A stretch of DNA of 14,685 nucleotides, taken from NCBI GenBank assembly GCA_030630165.1, contig DAOVNN010000025.1:1-14685 (forward strand), given 5' to 3'. The notes under the pieces are model-generated. The model had not been told where the DNA came from and ran no database searches. It was given only the letters and a program-made list of their open reading frames with translations. The translations under genes were made by a program, and so were the position numbers. Origin of the DNA: Candidatus Krumholzibacteriota bacterium (GTDB lineage: Bacteria > Krumholzibacteriota > Krumholzibacteriia > Krumholzibacteriales > Krumholzibacteriaceae). Within the stretch, counting starts at the first letter, position 1. Every line of letters starts with the position of its first letter. This document shows positions 7,105-13,850 of the stretch, piece by piece.

Positions 7105-8376
7105 ATGCTTGACAGAAAACTGATAAGAAAAGATCCAGAAAAGGTGAAGAAGGGTGTTGCCGCCAAGGGCGTTGATTTCGACATCGATGAATTACTCGAG
7201 CTGGACACCAGGATGCGTGACCTGATTCAGGAGACGGAGAAGCTCAAGCAAAGGAGAAATTCCGTATCGAAAGAAATCTCTTCTCTTAAAAAGCAGGGCG
7301 GGAATGCTGAGGCTCTGATGCTTGAGATGAAAAATAATTCCAGCAAGATCAAAGTAATAGACGTCGAACTCAAGGATATAGAAGAAAAGATCGGAGAACT
7401 CGAACTTGGCATTCCCAACATCCCGCACGTCTCCACCCCGCCCGGTACGTGCCCCGATGACAATCCCGAGGTGCGGCGGTGGGGCGAGATCCCCGATCTG
7501 CCCGAAAAACCGCTCGTCCACGAAGAGATAGGGGAGAAGCTCGGGATCCTCGATATGGCTGCGGGTGCATTGATATCCGGAAGGGGATTTGTCGTCCTGC
7601 GGGGCGATGGCGCGAGACTCTCCAGGGCGCTTGTCTCCCTGATGCTCGACATACACCGTCAGCAGGGATACGAGGAACTGGCCGTTCCCTACCTGGTCAG
7701 CAGGGATTCGATGATCGGCACCGGTCAGCTGCCGAAGATGGCTGAGGACATGTATCACTGCGAAAAGGACGATCTCTTTCTCGTTCCGACCGCCGAGGTG
7801 CCGGTGACCAACATCTATCGCGACGCGATGATCGACGGCAGCTCCCTTCCGATCGCGGTTACGGCATACAGTCCCTGTTTCCGACGAGAAGCGGGGAGCT
7901 ACGGGCAGGAGACGAAGGGTATGATCAGGGTGCACCAGTTCGACAAGGTCGAGATGGTAAAGTGGACCCTGCCCGAGAATTCATACAAGGAACTCGAGGT
8001 CCTGCTCGACGACGCCTGCGCTGTTCTCGAGGCGCTCGAACTTCCGTACAGAGTGATAGAGCTGTGCAGTGGCGACCTGAGCTTCGCGGCGGCCAAATGC
8101 TACGATATCGAGACATGGGCGCCCGGCTCCGACAGGTGGCTCGAGGTATCATCGTGCAGTAATTTCGAGGATTTCCAGGCGAGAAGGGCCAGGATAAGGT
8201 TTAAAAGGGAGAAGGGCGCGAAGCCGGAGTTTGTGCATACGCTCAACGGCTCCGGACTTGCTCTGCCGAGGATCATCGTTACGATCCTCGAGTTGAATCA
8301 GACCCCGACCGGTAAAGTCAGGATACCGAAGGCACTGGTACCCTACATGGGAGGACAGGAGTACATTGAAGCGTAG
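7105..8376 (+). CDS. serS: Seryl-tRNA synthetase
   Basis: Charges tRNA-Ser (and tRNA-Sec where present) with serine, using ATP, in the cytoplasm. The 423-residue length is typical. The N-terminus MLDRKLIRKDPEKVKKG leads into the long antiparallel coiled coil (about 30-100) that binds the tRNA variable arm. Class II catalytic motifs follow: PTAEVPVTN (serine and ATP site, about 228-236), motif 2 CFRREAGSYGQETKG (258-272) continuing to VHQFDKVEM, SGDLSFAAAKCYDIE, and motif 3 NGSGLALPR with Arg389. Motif 3 has LPR where many bacterial enzymes have VGR. From memory this variant occurs in other SerRS proteins, so the enzyme should be active. GGAGGA at 7088-7093 lies inside the end of the upstream gene, 7 bases after whose stop this ATG begins. 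The 3' end overlaps the TTG start of the histidine kinase. Confidence 0.97.
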   Translation: MLDRKLIRKDPEKVKKGVAAKGVDFDIDELLELDTRMRDLIQETEKLKQRRNSVSKEISSLKKQGGNAEALMLEMKNNSSKIKVIDVELKDIEEKIGELELGIPNIPHVSTPPGTCPDDNPEVRRWGEIPDLPEKPLVHEEIGEKLGILDMAAGALISGRGFVVLRGDGARLSRALVSLMLDIHRQQGYEELAVPYLVSRDSMIGTGQLPKMAEDMYHCEKDDLFLVPTAEVPVTNIYRDAMIDGSSLPIAVTAYSPCFRREAGSYGQETKGMIRVHQFDKVEMVKWTLPENSYKELEVLLDDACAVLEALELPYRVIELCSGDLSFAAAKCYDIETWAPGSDRWLEVSSCSNFEDFQARRARIRFKREKGAKPEFVHTLNGSGLALPRIIVTILELNQTPTGKVRIPKALVPYMGGQEYIEA

Positions 8377-9622
8377 GTCCGCGCTTAGAATTCCGGGTAA
8401 TCTGCCGTTTCTCATCAAGATCTACTTCATTGCCGGTACGATCATACTCGTCATGGGTGCCCTCTTGTACAGCAACAGCCTGATCACAAGGATGAAGGAA
8501 CAGTCCGAGGATACGACCAGGCTCTTCTCGAAGTTCATTGCCATCGCCCTGATGGACGTCAATGCGGAATCGAGCCAGGAATTTATCAAGGAAGTCCGCG
8601 GCGCGATAACACTGCCGTTCGTCCTGACCGACCGCTCCGGCAGGCCGGTCGTCTGGAGCGGTATCGGTATCAAGATGCTCGCCGACGATCAGTACAGCAG
8701 GGTGATCGATTTCGATCCGGAACATCCCGACGATCCGCTTCTGGAGAAGGTGCACCGCACAGCTGCAAGCTTCGATCGTATCAACGACCCTATCAGCGTT
8801 GAATCGGAGCTGCTTGCCCTGGTGATCCACTACGGACCGTCGAAATTGAGCAGGGAGCTGCGTGTGGCGCCGTTCGTTCAGTTCGGCATATTCATAATAT
8901 TCGTAATTATCGGGCTGTTCGGTATGCGCGCGGTCAAGACGGGAGAAAAGAGATCGATCTGGGTGGGGATGGCAAAGGAGACAGCGCATCAGCTCGGCAC
9001 GCCCCTGTCGTCGATCATGGGTTGGCTCGAGATCATCCGCACGAAGGCGTCCGAGGAGGGATGTTTCGCGGCCCTCGAAGGTCCGGTAGATGAGGCATCG
9101 GCCGATGTGGACCGTCTGAGCAGGATCTCCTCGCGGTTCAGCAAGATCGGATCGGCGCCTCCACTCGATTACCAGAAGGTCGCCCCGATAATCGAGGAGA
9201 CGGTCGACTATTTCGAGCGGCGCAGACCGGCGCTGAAGATCAACTCGACGATCGAGATAGACTTAGAGGAGCTGCCGCTGGTCCGCTGCAGCGCCGACCT
9301 GCTTGGATGGGTATTCGAGAATCTTATAAAAAACTCTCTCGATGCGATTGCGGGAGAGGACGGAAAGATAAATATTACAGGGAGAGTCGACCGCGGGGAG
9401 AATGCCGTGGTGATACTCTTCAGCGATAACGGGAAGGGCATGAACTCGGGAATGAAGAACAAGGTATTCAATCCCGGCTTCACAACGAAGAGAAGGGGCT
9501 GGGGCCTTGGGCTGGCCCTTGTGAAGAGGATAGTGGAGGATATTCACGGGGGATCGATCAAGGTCGCCGCCACCCATCCGGGTGAGGGGACAACATTCCA
9601 GATCGACTTCCCCGTTGATTAA
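8366..9622 (+). CDS. Membrane sensor histidine kinase, PorY-like
   Basis: A 418-residue two-component kinase. One hydrophobic helix (about 18-35), an extracytoplasmic segment of about 130 residues with no recognised domain, and a second helix (about 172-187) precede the kinase core. The H box MAKETAHQLGTPLSS carries the phospho-acceptor His208. The N box is ENLIKNSLDAI (318-328), G1 is DNGKGM (Asp354), and G2 is GWGLGLALVKR (378-388). The MAKETAHQLGTPLSS form of the H box is, from memory, the one seen in PorY kinases of Bacteroidetes. The start is TTG at 8366, inside the last 11 bases of serS, with GGGAGGA at 8349-8355. No in-frame ATG comes before residue 30, which is within the first helix. 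The next gene, 26 bases on, is the likely partner regulator. Confidence 0.9.
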   Translation: MKRRSALRIPGNLPFLIKIYFIAGTIILVMGALLYSNSLITRMKEQSEDTTRLFSKFIAIALMDVNAESSQEFIKEVRGAITLPFVLTDRSGRPVVWSGIGIKMLADDQYSRVIDFDPEHPDDPLLEKVHRTAASFDRINDPISVESELLALVIHYGPSKLSRELRVAPFVQFGIFIIFVIIGLFGMRAVKTGEKRSIWVGMAKETAHQLGTPLSSIMGWLEIIRTKASEEGCFAALEGPVDEASADVDRLSRISSRFSKIGSAPPLDYQKVAPIIEETVDYFERRRPALKINSTIEIDLEELPLVRCSADLLGWVFENLIKNSLDAIAGEDGKINITGRVDRGENAVVILFSDNGKGMNSGMKNKVFNPGFTTKRRGWGLGLALVKRIVEDIHGGSIKVAATHPGEGTTFQIDFPVD

Positions 9623-9648
9623 AAGCATTCCTGGAAAGGCACGGCGAA

Positions 9649-11199
9649 TTGAAAGCGAAGAAGATACTCTGGGTAGACGATGAGATAGACCTGCTGCGCT
9701 CGCACATGATCTTCCTCGAGGGTAAGGGGTACGAGATGAAGGGCGTCTCAAGCGGTGACGAGGCAGTCAGGGTCATGTCAGAGCGGACCTTCGACCTCGT
9801 GCTGCTCGACGAGACGATGCCCGGCAAGACCGGGCTCGAGACGCTTCTGGAGATAAAGGAGATCTCGGCGAATATACCCGTCATCATGATCACGAAGAAC
9901 GAGGCCGAGGGACTGATGAACCAGGCCATCGGCATGAAGATAGACGACTATCTGCTCAAGCCTATCAATCCCCTTCAGATATTCTCGGCGGTCAAGCGTG
10001 TCCTCGAGGCGCACACGATCCAGGAAGGAGCCGCTTCCAAGGATTACCTGCAGGTCTTCAGAAGGATAGATGACCAGGTGTCGCAGAGGCCTGACTGGAA
10101 GCAGTGGGCGCAGATACAGCATGAGCTCTGCCAGTGGGATGTCGAGTTCGACCGGTTCGGCGGGACAGGGATGGACCAGATCCATGCCGACATGAGGAAG
10201 AAATGCAACGTCGAGTACGCGAGGTATATCGAGGAAAACTATCCTTCATGGCTCCGATCCAGCGATGGGCCCGTGCTTAGTGTCGATGTGTTTAAAAAGT
10301 ATGTCTTTCCGCATCTCAACTCGAAGAAAAAGGTCTACTTCATAGTGATCGACTGCATGAGGTACGACCAGTGGCTCACGATCGAGGACCTCATCGCACC
10401 CTTCTACAATATCACGAGAGATTCGTACTGCTCGATCCTTCCCACGGCGACTCCGTACTCGCGCAACTCGATCTTTTCGGGACTTTATCCCGCCGACATC
10501 GCGAAGCAGCATCCCGAGCTCTGGCTCGAGCGTTCCAAGGACGAGTTCAGCAAGAACAGGTACGAAGAGAGGCTGATGAACGAAAATCTGAAGAGAGCGA
10601 GGATGGGGCACCTGAAGACCAAGTACGCGAAGATCTACAATGCAGATGAGGCGAATGAGATACACAGGCAGGTCGATACCTACGGAGAGCTCGATCTGGT
10701 CGCCATGGTCTTCAACTTTCTCGACATCCTTGCTCACGGCAGGAGCCAGAGCGATATCCTCCAGGAGATCGCTCCCGACGAGAGCGCTTTCAGGTCGCTC
10801 ATGAGATCGTGGTTCAGTCATTCGGCCCTTTTCGAGATCCTGAAGAAGATATCGAGGCTTGGCGCGACGGTGGTCATCACAACCGATCACGGATCGATTC
10901 TCGGACAGAAGGCGAGCCTCGTACATGGAAACAGGGAGACATCGACCAACCTGAGGTATAAGTTCGGAGAGAACATCAACGGTGATCCGAAACAGACACT
11001 GCTTGTCCGGAACCCGGCTGATTTCAGGCTGCCTTCGGAGAGCCCGTCGAAGAACTACATCTTCGCGAGAGAAAACTACTACTTCGTCTATCCGACCCGT
11101 TTCCACGAGTACGAGAGGCAGTACCAGGACACCTTTCAGCACGGCGGCATCTCGCTCGAGGAGATGATCGTTCCCAGCATCACCCTGACCCCTCGCTGA
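9649..11199 (+). CDS. porX: PorX-like response regulator: receiver domain plus PglZ (alkaline phosphatase superfamily) domain
   Basis: A 516-residue two-domain protein. Residues 4-120 form a CheY-like receiver: acidic pair Asp10-Asp11 (WVDDE), phospho-acceptor Asp54 (LLDETMPG), Thr82 and Lys104 (LLKP). Residues of about 125-220 are probably helical and link to a PglZ domain (about 226-516) with alkaline-phosphatase-fold metal-site features: Asp235 (VIDCMRYDQW), LPTATPYSRN with Thr266/Thr268 near the expected nucleophile, Asp359 and His363 (FLDILAHGR), Asp413-His414 (TTDHGS), and His498 (FQHGGISLEEMIVP). There is no recognisable DNA-binding helix-turn-helix. The family model is PorX of Porphyromonas gingivalis, which controls type IX secretion genes and has been reported to hydrolyse oligonucleotides. 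The start is TTG at 9649 after GGAAAGG (9633-9639), and the receiver begins directly after it. It probably takes phosphate from the kinase encoded just upstream. No type IX secretion gene is in view. Confidence 0.9.
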   Translation: MKAKKILWVDDEIDLLRSHMIFLEGKGYEMKGVSSGDEAVRVMSERTFDLVLLDETMPGKTGLETLLEIKEISANIPVIMITKNEAEGLMNQAIGMKIDDYLLKPINPLQIFSAVKRVLEAHTIQEGAASKDYLQVFRRIDDQVSQRPDWKQWAQIQHELCQWDVEFDRFGGTGMDQIHADMRKKCNVEYARYIEENYPSWLRSSDGPVLSVDVFKKYVFPHLNSKKKVYFIVIDCMRYDQWLTIEDLIAPFYNITRDSYCSILPTATPYSRNSIFSGLYPADIAKQHPELWLERSKDEFSKNRYEERLMNENLKRARMGHLKTKYAKIYNADEANEIHRQVDTYGELDLVAMVFNFLDILAHGRSQSDILQEIAPDESAFRSLMRSWFSHSALFEILKKISRLGATVVITTDHGSILGQKASLVHGNRETSTNLRYKFGENINGDPKQTLLVRNPADFRLPSESPSKNYIFARENYYFVYPTRFHEYERQYQDTFQHGGISLEEMIVPSITLTPR

Positions 11200-11247
11200 T
11201 GTTATTACTGGCGGCGCGTCTGCAGGTCGGTTAAAATTCCCGTTAAT

Positions 11248-11757
11248 ATGAACAGCAGAGTAATAAGGCTTGAAAGAACGGCCGGGCCGGCGAGCACCGG
11301 GTCGATCGTGACTGGTTCGCCCGAGGGGACCATCGCCCTCGGCAGGCGGCTCGGCGGGATACTGCCGCCGGGTACCACACTCTCTATCGAGGGAGGGCTG
11401 GGAGCGGGCAAGACGGCTCTCGTCAAGGGTATTGCCCTCGGGCTCGGCATTTCAGCCGAGGTCCTCAGTCCGACGTTCATACTTGTCGAGGAGTACAGGG
11501 GAGGCGAAGTCCCGCTTTTCCACTACGACCTCTACCGGCTCGAGGAGCTCGGCGAAGTCGAGAGGATAGGGATGTTCGACGCCGTCGACGGCAGGAACAT
11601 GATCGTCGTCGAATGGGGAGACAGGCTCCCGGAAGGAACGATGGAATTCGATGTGACCATATCGATAAGGATAACAGGTGGTGATGAGAGGTGTATCGAG
11701 ATTGCGGCCCCATCCGCGGTCATCGACGCTCTCGAGGGATGGGAGGAGGGAAAATGA
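11248..11757 (+). CDS. tsaE: tRNA threonylcarbamoyladenosine biosynthesis ATPase TsaE
   Basis: P-loop ATPase that works with TsaB and TsaD to make t6A37 in tRNAs reading ANN codons. The 169-residue protein has the Walker A motif GGLGAGKT (49-56), LSPTFILVEEY (73-83), FHYDLYRL (91-98) and VVEWGDRLPE (120-129), all diagnostic for TsaE. About 17 residues at the N-terminus precede the usual family start, so a later start such as GTG 11308 is possible, but neither site has a good ribosome binding site. TAAAAT at 11232-11237 lies 10 bases before the ATG, which would fit a very short or absent leader. The last four bases overlap the tsaB ATG (ATGA). Confidence 0.93.
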   Translation: MNSRVIRLERTAGPASTGSIVTGSPEGTIALGRRLGGILPPGTTLSIEGGLGAGKTALVKGIALGLGISAEVLSPTFILVEEYRGGEVPLFHYDLYRLEELGEVERIGMFDAVDGRNMIVVEWGDRLPEGTMEFDVTISIRITGGDERCIEIAAPSAVIDALEGWEEGK

Positions 11758-12479
11758 AGCCTCTGGTCCTGGCCCTCGACGCATCGCACATGATGGGGAG
11801 TGTCGCAGTCACAAAGGGCAGCGATCCGCTCCACGAGATCATCTTCGATGCGAGCGACACTCATTCGGCCACCCTGATGCCGGCGGTAGATGAATGTCTT
11901 GCCGAGGCCGGAGTTGAGATAAAGGATATCGACCTCTTCGTCACGGTAATCGGACCCGGTTCGTTCACCGGGCTGCGGATAGGACTCGCCACGGTGAAGG
12001 GATTCGCCGCCGTCGCAAGGCGTCCCGTGGCGGCAGTCGGTTCACTTGAGCTTATCGCGGCAGACACCACTTTCGACGGTGCGTTCATTGTTCCGCTGAT
12101 AGACGCGCGAAGGGGAGAGGTATACACGGCGATGTACGACATCTCCGGAGATATGCCGGCAGAGATACTTCCTCCTTTCGCGTCCGCTCCCGGCTCGCTC
12201 GCAGCCCGTATCACGGCGACTCGAAATGATGGTGATATCTTCGTCTGTGGTTCGGGATTGAACAGTTACCGCGCCGAACTGGAGGAGACCTTTCCCGCGG
12301 GAACCCGCTTCGGCATCCCGGACTGGATACCGCCGTCGGCGGGGTTGGCAGCTACACTGGCACTCGAACGCGATGCGGTTCCGTACAAGGAACTTTCGGC
12401 TCTCGAACCGCTTTACATCAGACCGCCAGACGCCAAGCTGCCCTCTTCGGCAAAACTCCGACCCGGGGGCGGCCGATGA
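11754..12479 (+). CDS. tsaB: tRNA threonylcarbamoyladenosine biosynthesis protein TsaB
   Basis: ASKHA-fold scaffold partner of TsaD in t6A synthesis. The 241-residue protein starts at ATG 11754 (MKPLVLALDASHMMGSVAV), giving the normal first strand and phosphate-loop-like segment. The frame is open upstream to 11691, but that part lies within tsaE. Diagnostic motifs are HSATLMPAVD (37-46), GPGSFTGLRIGLATVKG (67-83) and LIDARRGEVYTAMY (115-128). GGAGG at 11742-11746 is a strong ribosome binding site. It overlaps tsaE by four bases and the acetyltransferase gene by four bases. TsaD itself is not in this window. Confidence 0.94.
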   Translation: MKPLVLALDASHMMGSVAVTKGSDPLHEIIFDASDTHSATLMPAVDECLAEAGVEIKDIDLFVTVIGPGSFTGLRIGLATVKGFAAVARRPVAAVGSLELIAADTTFDGAFIVPLIDARRGEVYTAMYDISGDMPAEILPPFASAPGSLAARITATRNDGDIFVCGSGLNSYRAELEETFPAGTRFGIPDWIPPSAGLAATLALERDAVPYKELSALEPLYIRPPDAKLPSSAKLRPGGGR

Positions 12480-12955
12480 ACGGCGCGGACCTGACGATCA
12501 GGGGAATGACCGCGGCCGATATCCCGCCACTGCTCAAGATAGAACGCGTATCGTTCCCCGTGCCATGGAGCGCGGGGATGTTCATAATGCAGCTTGGCCT
12601 CGCCGACGAGACGGAGAATCTCGTCATACTCTCCGGCGACAGGGTGATCGGGTATATATCCTCGTGGTACGGGTACGAAGAGATGCACATCCTCAGCATT
12701 GCGGTCGCTCCTGACGACAGGGGGGGCAGAGCCGCCGAAATGCTTCTCGCCGAGGCGATGAAGAGGAGCAGGGAGAAGGGATGCCTCAAGGCTGTCCTCG
12801 AGGTCAGGATGAGCAACAGCCGGGCCATCAGGTTCTACGAAAAGCACCACTTCAAAGAGGTCGGGAGACGAAAGGGATACTATTCCGATTCGGGAGAGGA
12901 CGCACTTATCTTCTACAGAGAAATCGGGCAGGAAGAAGATCGGGGTAAGGATTGA
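12476..12955 (+). CDS. rimI: Ribosomal protein S18-alanine N-acetyltransferase-like GNAT protein
   Basis: GNAT acetyltransferase of 159 residues. RimI acetylates the N-terminal alanine of ribosomal protein S18, and its gene commonly sits beside tsaB. Features seen: MTAADIPPLLKIERVSFPVPWS (about 11-32, the RimI pattern IE...F..PWS), HILSIAVAP (71-79), EVRMSNSRAIRFYEKHHF (109-126) and VGRRKGYYS (129-137), all typical of RimI. The acetyl-CoA pyrophosphate loop reads RGGRAAEMLL, with Arg85 where most GNATs have glycine (RGxGxG/A), so the loop is a variant. The ATGA overlap with tsaB indicates coupling. The stop overlaps the TTG start of the phosphorylase. Confidence 0.88.
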   Translation: MNGADLTIRGMTAADIPPLLKIERVSFPVPWSAGMFIMQLGLADETENLVILSGDRVIGYISSWYGYEEMHILSIAVAPDDRGGRAAEMLLAEAMKRSREKGCLKAVLEVRMSNSRAIRFYEKHHFKEVGRRKGYYSDSGEDALIFYREIGQEEDRGKD

Positions 12956-13731
12956 CGAGGAGGGAAGTCAGCATTGCCGGCCGGTTTCCGGCGGAGCTGA
13001 TGGGCGCCGCTGATACGGCGGTTGTTATCGGCTCGGGACTTTCGCCGAAGAGATGGCCCGGGAAGGTGATCGCCGAGGCCGCATACGCTGCAATCGAAGG
13101 GATGGAGGTCCCGTCCGTCGAGGGTCATCCGGGGAAGCTCCTTCTTCTCGATACCGGGGGCGGCAGACTGCTCATTTTTGCCGGCAGGGTCCATTTTTAC
13201 GAGGGAGCGGAATGGGGGGACGCGGGCGGCTGTGCGGCGGCGGCCGCTGATCTCGGTTGCCGCAGGATCATCCTTACTCAGGCGGCAGGAAGCCTGAAGC
13301 GGTCCCTGCCTGTCGGATCGTGGCTGCTCCCTTCCGGGATCGTCGCTCTGCCCTGGAACAACTCCCCCGCGACTTCAGGCGCGAGGCCCGCATTATCACC
13401 CCGCCTTCGCGAAAAGGTAGCTTTCGCGGCCGCGGAAACGGGACTGGAGGTCAATGGGGGGATCCTTTACTGGACGGCGGGACCGGTCTTCGAGACGCCT
13501 GCCGAAGCTGCGGCAGCTGTCCTGATCGGGGCGGACGCAGCCACGATGTCCCCTCTGCCGGAATTGACCGAGGCGGCTCGAAACGGGCTCGAGGCCGTAT
13601 GCCTTTCTTATATCACGAATTTCGCACCGAATGTGTCTTCAGGCCCTACAGGTCATATGGAGGTGCTGGAGGCCGGTAAGAAGGGTGCGGAGACCCTGTC
13701 CCGGCTGTTTTCACAACTGGCGAAGATGTAA
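12952..13731 (+). CDS. Purine nucleoside phosphorylase (PNP/MTAP family)
   Basis: A 259-residue trimeric-type purine nucleoside phosphorylase, which would split inosine or guanosine with phosphate into base and ribose-1-phosphate for salvage. Family motifs: VVIGSGLSP (Ser28, phosphate site), GRVHFYEG (Arg79, His81), TQAAGS (109-114) in place of the usual TNAAGG, GPVFETPAE (Glu181, purine site), ATMSPLPE (Met199-Ser200), ITNFAPNVS (Asn223, purine site) and GHMEVLEAG (His235). The active-site set looks largely complete, but the protein is a divergent member, and an MTA phosphorylase activity is possible. The start is TTG 12952 in an ATTGA overlap with the acetyltransferase stop, and residue 22 onward fits the first strand. 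The link with tsaE, tsaB and rimI is unusual. Confidence 0.88.
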   Translation: MTRREVSIAGRFPAELMGAADTAVVIGSGLSPKRWPGKVIAEAAYAAIEGMEVPSVEGHPGKLLLLDTGGGRLLIFAGRVHFYEGAEWGDAGGCAAAAADLGCRRIILTQAAGSLKRSLPVGSWLLPSGIVALPWNNSPATSGARPALSPRLREKVAFAAAETGLEVNGGILYWTAGPVFETPAEAAAAVLIGADAATMSPLPELTEAARNGLEAVCLSYITNFAPNVSSGPTGHMEVLEAGKKGAETLSRLFSQLAKM

Positions 13732-13767
13732 AAAAACGCTTTTTAACGTTCCCCGCAGGGTGTTAAA
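13732..13767 (+). other. A/T-rich inverted repeats after the phosphorylase gene, possible weak terminator
   Basis: AAAAA-CGC-TTTTT (13732-13744) directly follows the stop codon. It overlaps TTTAAC (13742-13747), which pairs with GTTAAA (13762-13767), with CCC/GGG able to pair inside that loop. Neither has the GC-rich stem plus T-run of a strong intrinsic terminator, so termination here is only possible. TTAAAT at 13763-13768 could also be a poor -10 box for accD. Confidence 0.3.
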
Positions 13768-13796
13768 TTAGGTGAACGCCATTATTTCCCGCTTCG

Positions 13797-13844
13797 GCCT
13801 CGTAGTCGAAACAGGAGGCAGCTCATCCCGGCAGGCCGGGAGGA
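13797..13844 (+). promoter_or_regulatory. Structured accD leader with hairpin overlapping the ribosome binding site
   Basis: Two inverted repeats precede the accD ATG: GCCTC (13797-13801) with GAGGC (13815-13819), and CCCGG (13827-13831) with CCGGG (13836-13840) around a CAGG loop. The second hairpin's 3' arm shares its GGG with the ribosome binding site GGGAGGA (13838-13844), so folding would partly hide that site. This is a sequence observation; regulation is inferred. Confidence 0.4.
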
Positions 13845-13850
13845 AACGAT

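Noticed and set aside
7192..7935. 247-codon open frame on the - strand inside serS
   Set aside because: Antisense of a fully conserved synthetase; no supporting motif.
8318..8989. 223-codon open frame on the - strand across the serS/kinase junction
   Set aside because: Antisense shadow; its His/Asp-rich translation matches no family I recognise.
10246..11142. 298-codon open frame on the - strand inside the REC-PglZ gene
   Set aside because: Shadow of a strongly supported + strand gene; no family motifs, and rich in Arg, Val and Asp as expected for antisense of high-G+C coding DNA.
11691..11753. N-terminal extension of TsaB
   Set aside because: Lies inside tsaE; ATG 11754 has a strong ribosome binding site and gives the normal TsaB N-terminus.
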